Assembly (NCBI GenBank): GCA_028748945.1
Contig: JAQTOL010000264.1
Coordinates: forward strand, 1-5,298
Direction: 5' to 3'
Length of the DNA: 5,298 nucleotides
From: Paludibacter sp.
GTDB lineage: Bacteria > Bacteroidota > Bacteroidia > Bacteroidales > Paludibacteraceae
Shown here: piece by piece, positions 1 to 5,298 of the stretch
Numbering within the stretch: position 1 is the stretch's first letter
How the letters are laid out: each line of letters opens with the position of its first letter
The notes under the pieces: generated by a model
The model's database searches: none
What the model was told of the DNA's origin: nothing
The model's input: only the letters and a program-made list of their open reading frames with translations
Program-made: the position numbers and the translations under genes

Positions 1-36
1 CATATAAAATTGTATTTTAAACAGAAACCTTTATAC

Positions 37-79
37 AAAAACAGAAGGTATGTCTTATTTGATATATCTTCTGTTTTTT
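37..79 (+). terminator. Rho-independent hairpin terminator
   Basis: Bases 41-54 pair with 61-74 to form a 14-bp stem with two G-U wobbles and a 6-base loop (55-60). A37-A40 can extend the stem against the following T tract. A run of six T (74-79) follows directly, as in an intrinsic terminator. The A tract on the other side could also let it work leftward. It most likely ends a rightward gene lying left of the window and insulates the patatin gene from it. The structure is seen in the sequence; the function is inferred. Confidence 0.8.
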
Positions 80-117
80 ATTTTCAATAATTACGACTTC
101 ATTCAAAACTAAAATTA

Positions 118-135
118 TATTTAAATGTTTAAATA
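118..135. repeat. AT-rich palindrome upstream of the patatin gene
   Basis: Two 8-base arms, TATTTAAA (118-125) and TTTAAATA (128-135), are exact reverse complements around a 2-base centre. The element lies 23 bases before the predicted -33 region of the patatin gene, where a regulator could bind. AT-rich DNA yields such palindromes by chance, so an operator role is only a possibility. Confidence 0.3.
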
Positions 136-158
136 ATATGTCGGAGAAAACAAAAAAG

Positions 159-190
159 TTTTAATTTATACAGCATTTATTCTATTTTTG
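159..190 (+). promoter_or_regulatory. Predicted Bacteroidota-type promoter of the patatin gene
   Basis: TATTTTTG at 183-190 fits the Bacteroidota -7 consensus TAnnTTTG exactly. A TTTT (159-162), three of four matches to the -33 TTTG, lies 20 bases before it. Transcription would start near base 197, giving a leader of about 20 bases before the ATG at 217. No Shine-Dalgarno sequence is visible in that leader, which is common in this phylum. Confidence 0.6.
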
Positions 191-216
191 CTGTGAATTA
201 TCATCCTGCAATATAA

Positions 217-2511
217 ATGAAAAAAATTTTAGTTTTTCTTAGTCTTATCCTTTTTTCATCTACACAATTACAGGCTCAGAAAGTTGGTCTTGTATTGAGC
301 GGTGGTGGAGCAAAAGGAATCACCCATATTGGAGTAATCAAAGCGTTGGAAGAAAATAATATCCCCATAGACTATATAGCGGGGACTTCAATGGGAGCCA
401 TTGTGGGTGGTCTTTATGCTATGGGGTTAACACCGGATCAGATGATCGATATTCTAAAATCCAATGATTTTAAATATTGGTCAACAGGCGAAATTCAATC
501 CGATAACGTTTATTATTACCGCAATGCAGATCCAAAACCCAGTTTCGTCGATTTCAGACTCAAGATTAATGACCTGGATTCCTTTGATTTAAAAGATTAT
601 TTACTTCCGACAAATCTGGTATCTCCCCGACAAATGAACTATGCTTTAGTTCCTTTATTTGCTCAGGCCAATGCTTTAGCCGGTGGTGATTTTAATAAAC
701 TGATGGTCCCTTTTGCCTGCGTTGCTTCCGACATTTACAATAAAGAAGCGGTCATTTTTCGTAGCGGTGTGTTAGGTGATGCTATCCGTGCATCCATGAC
801 ATTTCCATTTATGTTTAAACCAATTATTATCGACAACCGCCTGTTATTCGATGGAGGAATATACAACAATTTTCCGGTCGATGTAATGCGCGATGATTTT
901 AAACCGGATATAATGATAGGCAGTGTGGTTTCAAACAATCCCCGTAAACCGGATGAACATAACCTCGTGATGCAGATTGAGAACATGATCATGAGTAAAA
1001 CGGATTATACCATTACTGAGAAGGAAGGTATCTTACTTAAATTTGACTTGTCGAATGTAAATACTTTTGATTTTTCTAAAATCGACCAGTTAGTCAAAAT
1101 AGGATACGATGAAGTAATGAAAAACATCGATGAAATTAAAGCACGAATACCTCGACGAATTTCGACAGAAGAATTAACCGAAAAACGAAAAAAATTTCGG
1201 GATGGATTTCCACCATTAAAATTCAAAAAAATAGAGGTAGAAGGAGTTGACAGTCTTCAAAAAATTTATATTGAAAAAATTTTCAACTACAACAACAAAG
1301 TCTTTAACCTGAATGAATTTAAAGAAGCCTACTTTAAATTAATCTCGGACGATAAAATTTCCGAAGTTATTCCTCATGCCATATACAATCCAAAAACAGG
1401 TTATTTTGATTTGAATCTGGATGTAACAACTCAGAACCAGTTGAAAGTGATGCTTGGAGGAAATATCTCATCTTCCACGTCCAATCAGGCTTATTTTGGT
1501 GTTAGTTACCAGAATCTGGGAGAATATGCCCAGACAGATTACGTGGATGCACAATTCGGTAGAATTTACAACGGATTGGGTTTAGGTACGCGGATTGAAG
1601 TACCTACAGAAAAAAACTGGTATCTTAAATTAGGCGTTATACTGCATAAATTTGATTATTTCGAAGGCAATCGGTTGTTTTATGAAGACAACCGGACTTC
1701 CTATTTTAATCAGTACGAAGGTTACAGCAAGTTAAGCATTGGTTTTCCGCTGACCATGAAGGGTAGAATGGAATTTGGTATCGGATATGGAGCTTTATCG
1801 GATAATTATCTTCAGTACAAAGACCTGACAGGTCTTAATTCGAAAAACGACAAAAGTATTTTCTCACTCGGTAATGCCTTTGCCAAAATAGATAGCTATA
1901 CCTTGAATGATATAATGTATCCAACAAAAGGATTCAGATATTCAACTTCTCTTCAGCTTTTTGGTGGGGAAGAAAACTTTAAATCAGGTACCGATCCGGC
2001 ATTGAATGTTTCCGACAGGATGGATTTATGGCTACAATATCGGGCAAAGATGGATCGTTACTATCCTCTGGCATCAAACTTTACATTGGGGGCTTTTGCC
2101 GAACTGGCTATCACAACACGTAAATTACTTCAAAATTATACGGTTAACCTTATTCAGGCTCCATCTTTTCAGCCAACACCTTTCACCCGGACAGTTTTCA
2201 ATGATGCATTCAGTGCAAATCAGTTTTTAGCCGTAGGATTAAAACCCATTTATCAAATAAACAAACAACTGCACATCAGATCAGAAGCATACTGGTTTAT
2301 TCCTTACAAAACTTTCATCCGTCAGTCTGACAATACGCCGGCTTATTCAGGAACCTTCAGATCATCTCAGTTTATGTCCGAAACATCACTTGTGTTTAAT
2401 TTTAAAATAGCCTCGGCAGCTTTTTTTGCAAATTACAGCAGTTCACCCGGTCAATGGAACTTGGGTATAAATATTGGGTTCTTACTTTTTAATCCGAAAT
2501 TTACCGAGTAG
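217..2511 (+). CDS. Patatin-like phospholipase with POTRA-like and outer-membrane barrel domains (type Vd-like)
   Basis: A 764-residue exported lipase fused to its own outer-membrane anchor. Residues 1-20 form a signal peptide (MKK, hydrophobic core, LQA before Gln21). The patatin domain spans about 22-310. It has the oxyanion-hole loop GGGAKG (29-34), the nucleophile Ser58 in GTSMG, and the partner Asp212 in DGG, so the Ser-Asp dyad is intact. A basic linker leads to a POTRA-like segment (about 334-407, KKIEVEGV near its start). A C-terminal region (about 408-764) of alternating aromatic and Gly-rich strands follows, ending in an aromatic-rich last strand as in a BamA/Omp85-type barrel. The order matches the PlpD/FplA type Vd autotransporters, which hydrolyse phospholipids or acyl esters. 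Whether the lipase faces outward, stays attached or is released cannot be read here. An in-frame stop (214-216) directly precedes the ATG and fixes the start. It has its own promoter and no co-directional neighbour. The family call is firm; substrate and topology are inferred. Confidence 0.93.
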   Translation: MKKILVFLSLILFSSTQLQAQKVGLVLSGGGAKGITHIGVIKALEENNIPIDYIAGTSMGAIVGGLYAMGLTPDQMIDILKSNDFKYWSTGEIQSDNVYYYRNADPKPSFVDFRLKINDLDSFDLKDYLLPTNLVSPRQMNYALVPLFAQANALAGGDFNKLMVPFACVASDIYNKEAVIFRSGVLGDAIRASMTFPFMFKPIIIDNRLLFDGGIYNNFPVDVMRDDFKPDIMIGSVVSNNPRKPDEHNLVMQIENMIMSKTDYTITEKEGILLKFDLSNVNTFDFSKIDQLVKIGYDEVMKNIDEIKARIPRRISTEELTEKRKKFRDGFPPLKFKKIEVEGVDSLQKIYIEKIFNYNNKVFNLNEFKEAYFKLISDDKISEVIPHAIYNPKTGYFDLNLDVTTQNQLKVMLGGNISSSTSNQAYFGVSYQNLGEYAQTDYVDAQFGRIYNGLGLGTRIEVPTEKNWYLKLGVILHKFDYFEGNRLFYEDNRTSYFNQYEGYSKLSIGFPLTMKGRMEFGIGYGALSDNYLQYKDLTGLNSKNDKSIFSLGNAFAKIDSYTLNDIMYPTKGFRYSTSLQLFGGEENFKSGTDPALNVSDRMDLWLQYRAKMDRYYPLASNFTLGAFAELAITTRKLLQNYTVNLIQAPSFQPTPFTRTVFNDAFSANQFLAVGLKPIYQINKQLHIRSEAYWFIPYKTFIRQSDNTPAYSGTFRSSQFMSETSLVFNFKIASAAFFANYSSSPGQWNLGINIGFLLFNPKFTE

Positions 2512-2550
2512 ATATGAATGAAATCAATGAATCATAACTGTAAAACGGAA

Positions 2551-3063
2551 TTAATCCATTTTTTGAACAGCTTTATGATAGTTGATTCCATAATAATAGA
2601 ATCGCAGAGCTGAAATTAATAGCGGACTTCCCATACCTATATAAAAAACGGATAGATAGTTGGGCGAAACAATTCCAGTCAATCGAAGGGTGATTCCTAA
2701 ACTGATCATTAAGCCCATCAGCAAATAACTTCGAAAGTTGACAAATGAAAACAGACAAGGTTTGTCCGGTTCCAGATGTACAATCCGATGAATATGTTTC
2801 AACGAGATTTTCGAAAATATCATTGCATAGAAAATCAGTCCGGCAACAATGCTTCCGGCAGTTTTCAACCATATCATTCCCTGAGCTAATTTCATCATCG
2901 AAAAACCTCTGTAAACTAACATTCCACCACCGGTGGTCCAGGCTATACCGGCTACAATAAGCAGATACCGCCGGGGAATTCCGGGCTTTAGCAATTGCAA
3001 AATGGAGTTCACTCGATTCATTGTTTTACTTTTGGCGAAATTATTTCGACGAATTATTGACAT
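2551..3063 (-). CDS. Unnamed conserved-looking membrane protein with four TM segments
   Basis: A 170-residue integral inner-membrane protein of a family I cannot name. Hydrophobic stretches at about 33-51, 66-84, 112-131 and 135-158 suggest four helices. Between helices 2 and 3 is a polar loop with KHIHRIVHLEPDKPC (89-103). Small-residue motifs occur in the helices (TGGG at 44-47, LGITLR at 122-127, GMGSP at 143-147), along with a YYYG near the C-terminus. No catalytic motif or signal peptide is evident. The sequence resembles short hypothetical proteins of Bacteroidota that begin near the PRRYLL segment. The start is uncertain. Met1 has a GGAG (plus-strand 3075-3078) 11 bases upstream, while Met15 (codon at 3021-3019) follows an A-rich stretch and would remove an atypical 14-residue basic tail. 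It converges on the patatin gene with a 39-base gap and diverges from the SemiSWEET gene. Its role is unknown. Confidence 0.8.
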   Translation of the reverse strand: MSIIRRNNFAKSKTMNRVNSILQLLKPGIPRRYLLIVAGIAWTTGGGMLVYRGFSMMKLAQGMIWLKTAGSIVAGLIFYAMIFSKISLKHIHRIVHLEPDKPCLFSFVNFRSYLLMGLMISLGITLRLTGIVSPNYLSVFYIGMGSPLLISALRFYYYGINYHKAVQKMD

Positions 3064-3139
3064 ATTTAACCGATCTCCAGATTGATTCAGTTCTTGTTTA
3101 AGGCTTAAATGAGATAAAACCGGCTGAATTTGAATCCCA

Positions 3140-3147
3140 CAAAGTTA
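3140..3147 (-). promoter_or_regulatory. Possible -7 element for the four-TM membrane protein gene
   Basis: Read on the minus strand, this is TAACTTTG, an exact fit to TAnnTTTG. Transcription would start near base 3134 and give a leader of about 70 bases to Met1. No convincing -33 TTTG lies 19-21 bases upstream (plus-strand 3168-3171 reads CCTA). The only TTTG nearby, at 3161-3164, is too close. The inverted repeat at 3154-3182 covers the place where the -33 contact would be. Confidence 0.35.
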
Positions 3148-3153
3148 GTAATT

Positions 3154-3182
3154 TTCTTTTCAAAAAACCTATTGAAAAAGAA
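3154..3182. repeat. Imperfect inverted repeat between divergent promoters
   Basis: TTCTTTTCAA (3154-3163) is matched by TTGAAAAAGAA (3172-3182) as its reverse complement with one extra A, around an 8-base spacer. It sits between the predicted leftward -7 element (3140-3147) and the rightward -33 element (3211-3214). That is a position where a regulator could control one or both genes. No T tract follows, so it is not a terminator. The operator role is inferred. Confidence 0.35.
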
Positions 3183-3210
3183 TTCTGATCATTTGCACAT
3201 TTTATTCGTT

Positions 3211-3242
3211 TTTGTACCACTCGTATTTTTTTAGTACTTTTG
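3211..3242 (+). promoter_or_regulatory. Strong Bacteroidota-type promoter of the SemiSWEET-aroQ unit
   Basis: TTTG (3211-3214), a 20-base spacer and TACTTTTG (3235-3242) match both halves of the Bacteroides sigma consensus without a mismatch. Transcription would begin around 3248-3250, only about 7-10 bases before the ATG at 3257. That gives a nearly leaderless message. Confidence 0.75.
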
Positions 3243-3256
3243 CAAAAAAATAATTT

Positions 3257-3538
3257 ATGACATTTGATATTGTATGGGTTGGTTATGTAGCAGGGCTTTG
3301 CACAGCTGCAGCCCAATTTCCGCAAGCTTACAAAGTGATTAAAACCGGTGAAACCCATAGCATTTCGTTGGGAATGTATATTATCATGACCCTTGGTATT
3401 TTCTTTTGGTTTATTTATGGAGTGCTACTTTCAGATTTACCCATGATGTTAGCCAATTTCATCTGTTTAATTCCTTCTTTATATATTCTTTATATTACCA
3501 TTCGTAATTTGAACAAAACTAAGAATAAACCGGCATGA
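3257..3538 (+). CDS. SemiSWEET family sugar transporter (MtN3/PQ-loop)
   Basis: A 93-residue inner-membrane protein, the usual size for bacterial SemiSWEETs, which dimerise to form a bidirectional uniporter for small sugars. Three hydrophobic helices are visible at about 4-23, 38-58 and 61-82, the triple-helix-bundle layout. The PQ motif is Pro22-Gln23 in QFPQAYK, followed by the conserved TGETHSIS turn. Trp51 and Asn67, 16 residues apart, fit the Trp/Asn pair that lines the sugar pocket in solved SemiSWEETs. The tail is short and Lys/Asn-rich. An in-frame stop at 3251-3253 makes the ATG at 3257 the first possible start. No Shine-Dalgarno sequence is present, only an A-rich leader. Its TGA overlaps the aroQ ATG, so the two are probably co-transcribed and translationally coupled. 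The transported sugar cannot be deduced. Confidence 0.93.
   Translation: MTFDIVWVGYVAGLCTAAAQFPQAYKVIKTGETHSISLGMYIIMTLGIFFWFIYGVLLSDLPMMLANFICLIPSLYILYITIRNLNKTKNKPA
3535..3538 (+). other. ATGA stop-start overlap coupling SemiSWEET to aroQ
   Basis: The aroQ start codon ATG (3535-3537) overlaps the SemiSWEET stop TGA (3536-3538). No Shine-Dalgarno sequence precedes it, so re-initiation by ribosomes finishing SemiSWEET is the likely way aroQ is translated from this message. Confidence 0.8.
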
Positions 3539-3957
3539 AACGAATTCAGATTATTAACGGACCAAACCTGAACTTGTTGGGAAAACGGGAACCCACAGTA
3601 TATGGAAATCAAACTTTCGAAGCATATCTCGTTGAGCTTAAAAAACAATTTACTGAAGTTGAACTAATCTATTTTCAGTCGAATAACGAAGGCGACCTGA
3701 TTGACAAACTTCAGGAAACAGGATTCACAGTTGATGGAATCGTGCTAAATGCCGGTGCATACACACACACATCCGTAGCTATAGCCGATGCCATTCGATC
3801 CATAACAACACCGGTGGTGGAAGTACATATTTCAAACGTTTTTAAACGCGAATCCTTCAGGCATCATTCCTTTTTGTCGGAAGTATGTAAGGGTTGTATA
3901 GTCGGTTTCGGTATGGATTCATATCGCCTGGCCGTTGATGCCATCTTACACTTCTAA
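3535..3957 (+). CDS. aroQ: Type II 3-dehydroquinate dehydratase
   Basis: A 140-residue cytosolic enzyme that removes water from 3-dehydroquinate to give 3-dehydroshikimate, the third step of the shikimate pathway to aromatic amino acids and chorismate. The length is typical of the dodecameric type II family. The signature motifs are all present. NGPNLNLLG (8-16) leads to the active-site lid with Arg18 and the catalytic Tyr23 in KREPTVYG. FQSNNEGDLID (47-57) follows. Asn72 and His78 lie in LNAGAYTHTS, and the general-acid His98 in EVHISN. Arg105 and Arg109 follow the latter. No key residue is missing. The gene starts inside the stop codon of SemiSWEET and is followed after 78 bases by pyk in the same direction. 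The aroQ-pyk order recalls Bacteroidales genomes, whereas a SemiSWEET directly before aroQ is less familiar to me. Confidence 0.97.
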   Translation: MKRIQIINGPNLNLLGKREPTVYGNQTFEAYLVELKKQFTEVELIYFQSNNEGDLIDKLQETGFTVDGIVLNAGAYTHTSVAIADAIRSITTPVVEVHISNVFKRESFRHHSFLSEVCKGCIVGFGMDSYRLAVDAILHF

Positions 3958-3992
3958 TAAACATTAAAATCAGAATTTCAATAAAACCTTCC

Positions 3993-4019
3993 TTACTCCA
4001 TAACGTTACTTTGGAGTGA
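3993..4019 (+). other. Hairpin-forming inverted repeat in the aroQ-pyk gap
   Basis: Bases 3993-4000 (TTACTCCA) pair with 4012-4019 (TGGAGTGA) as an 8-bp stem with one G-U pair and an 11-base loop. No T tract follows, so it is a poor terminator. The right arm overlaps the end of the possible pyk -7 element. It could be an operator or an RNA structure that adjusts read-through from aroQ, or it could be chance. Confidence 0.3.
4006..4013 (+). promoter_or_regulatory. Possible -7 element of pyk
   Basis: TTACTTTG matches TAnnTTTG at all but one fixed position. No good -33 TTTG is found about 20 bases upstream (3982-3985 reads TAAA). A start near 4019-4020 would leave a leader of about 16 bases, similar to the patatin gene. 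The 14 bases from 4010 resemble those at the predicted patatin start, which slightly supports it. pyk may also be transcribed by read-through from aroQ. Confidence 0.4.
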
Positions 4020-4035
4020 ATTAATAATCAATTGT

Positions 4036-5298
4036 ATGCACAAATCAACCAAAATAGTCGCTACGATAAGCGATAAAAATTGTGAAGTAGAATTTCTTCG
4101 CGAAATGTATGCCGAGGGTATGAATGTAGTCCGTATGAATTCGGCTCATTTACAGCGCGAAGGCTTTTTAAAAATCATCAATAATGTACGGGCTGTGAGT
4201 AAGCACATTGCAATACTAATGGATACTAAAGGACCGGAAGTGCGCACAACAATTGCAGAAAACGATGCTATCGAATTAAAAACCGGTGATATTGTCAAAG
4301 TAGTCGGAAATCCCAACCTTAAATCCTCTAAAGAATGTGTTGCTGTAAATTATCCCTTCTTTGTCCGCGATTTAAAAGTCGATGACGACATTCTTTTTGA
4401 CGATGGAGAAATTGATTTAAAGGTGGAATCGAAAGATGAAAATTATTTGTACTGCAAAGTATTGAATGATGGCGTACTCGGAAGCCGAAAAAGTGTTAAC
4501 GTTCCGGGAGTACGTATCAACCTGCCTTCACTTACCGAACGTGACCGTCAGAATATCCTTTTTGCAATCGAAAATGATCTGGACTTTATTGCTCATTCAT
4601 TTGTACGGAATAAACATGATTTGCTTGATATTCAGCAAATACTGGATGAACATAAAAGCCCCATTAAAATTATTTCTAAAATTGAAAATCAGGAAGGAGT
4701 GGATAATATTGACGAAATCCTGGAATATACTTATGGCGTCATGATTGCACGGGGTGATCTGGGTATTGAAGTTGCTCAGGAAAAGATTCCCGGTATTCAG
4801 CGTCGTTTGATCCGGAAATGTGTGGTAGCAAAAAAACCGGTAATCGTTGCAACCCAAATGCTTCATTCCATGATTAATAATCCACGTCCGACACGTGCAG
4901 AAGTTACCGATATTGCGAATGCTATTTATTACCGAACCGATGCATTAATGTTGAGTGGCGAAACAGCTTATGGAAAATATCCTGTTGAATCTGTCCGCAC
5001 TATGGCTAAAATAGCTGAAGAAGCAGAAAAAACCAAACTCTCTGAAAACGATATTCCAATCATTATTGGTACCAGTGATATTACTTCTTTTCTGGCTAAT
5101 GCAGCCAACGAAGCAAGTATAAAGCTTGGAACTAAAGCTATTATTACTGATACATATAGTGGTAAAACCGCCCGTCACCTGGCTGCTTATCGTGGAAGCA
5201 GTCCCATATTAGCGATTTGTTACCATGAACGTTCTACACGTGAACTGGCATTGTCTTATGGTGTTTTCCCGATGTTTCAAACCGAGAAAGGAAATACG
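4036..5298 (+). CDS. pyk: Pyruvate kinase, 3' end cut off by the window
   Basis: The last step of glycolysis: transfer of phosphate from PEP to ADP, giving pyruvate and ATP, in the cytosol. All 421 codons to the window edge are open. The family is usually about 470-480 residues, so only part of the C-terminal domain is missing. The barrel A domain begins with TKIVATIS (5-12) and holds RMNSAH (33-38) and MDTKGPEVRT (62-71). The B domain spans about 72-165. The barrel resumes with SFVR (188-191), catalytic Lys215 and metal ligand Glu217 in SKIEN, the second metal ligand Asp241 in ARGDLG, Thr273 in ATQML, then NPRPTRAEVTDIANA (282-296) and LSGETAYGKYPVE (306-318). Glu68 fits the potassium-dependent class, yet Ala37 stands where most enzymes have a potassium-binding Ser. 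The ATG is the first start after an in-frame stop at 3982-3984. It follows aroQ in the same direction. Confidence 0.97.
   Translation, partial: MHKSTKIVATISDKNCEVEFLREMYAEGMNVVRMNSAHLQREGFLKIINNVRAVSKHIAILMDTKGPEVRTTIAENDAIELKTGDIVKVVGNPNLKSSKECVAVNYPFFVRDLKVDDDILFDDGEIDLKVESKDENYLYCKVLNDGVLGSRKSVNVPGVRINLPSLTERDRQNILFAIENDLDFIAHSFVRNKHDLLDIQQILDEHKSPIKIISKIENQEGVDNIDEILEYTYGVMIARGDLGIEVAQEKIPGIQRRLIRKCVVAKKPVIVATQMLHSMINNPRPTRAEVTDIANAIYYRTDALMLSGETAYGKYPVESVRTMAKIAEEAEKTKLSENDIPIIIGTSDITSFLANAANEASIKLGTKAIITDTYSGKTARHLAAYRGSSPILAICYHERSTRELALSYGVFPMFQTEKGNT

Overview
The window looks like chromosomal DNA of a Bacteroidota bacterium, most likely of the order Bacteroidales. The base composition is AT-rich. 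The predicted promoters match the Bacteroides-type pattern (TTTG about 20 bases before TAnnTTTG), Shine-Dalgarno sequences are mostly absent, and the aroQ-pyk order is one I recall from Bacteroidales genomes. I do not name a genus. There are no RNA genes, CRISPR arrays, insertion sequences or phage genes, and the base usage looks even throughout.

Layout. Bases 1-216 hold no gene. They contain a strong hairpin terminator for something left of the window, an AT-rich palindrome and a promoter. Bases 217-2511 (+) encode a secreted patatin-type phospholipase fused to a POTRA-like segment and a C-terminal outer-membrane barrel, a type Vd-like architecture. Facing it at 2551-3063 (-) is an unnamed protein with four membrane segments. 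The divergent intergenic region 3064-3256 carries a near-perfect promoter for the rightward cluster, a weaker one for the leftward gene, and an inverted repeat between them. The rightward cluster is a SemiSWEET sugar transporter (3257-3538), aroQ type II dehydroquinase (3535-3957, overlapping the transporter by ATGA), and pyk pyruvate kinase (from 4036, cut by the window end after 421 codons).

How the genes may work together. SemiSWEET, AroQ and pyruvate kinase touch sugar entry, the shikimate pathway and the PEP-to-pyruvate step. PEP is also a substrate of the shikimate pathway, so the grouping makes metabolic sense, but a shared regulatory purpose is inference. pyk may also have its own promoter. 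The patatin gene and the membrane protein are single-gene units with no visible functional link to the cluster.

I see no clear undescribed multi-gene system here. The points most worth a second look are the translational coupling of SemiSWEET to aroQ, the near-leaderless mRNA of that pair, the replaced potassium-ligand serine in pyruvate kinase, and a 14-base similarity between the predicted patatin and pyk start regions.
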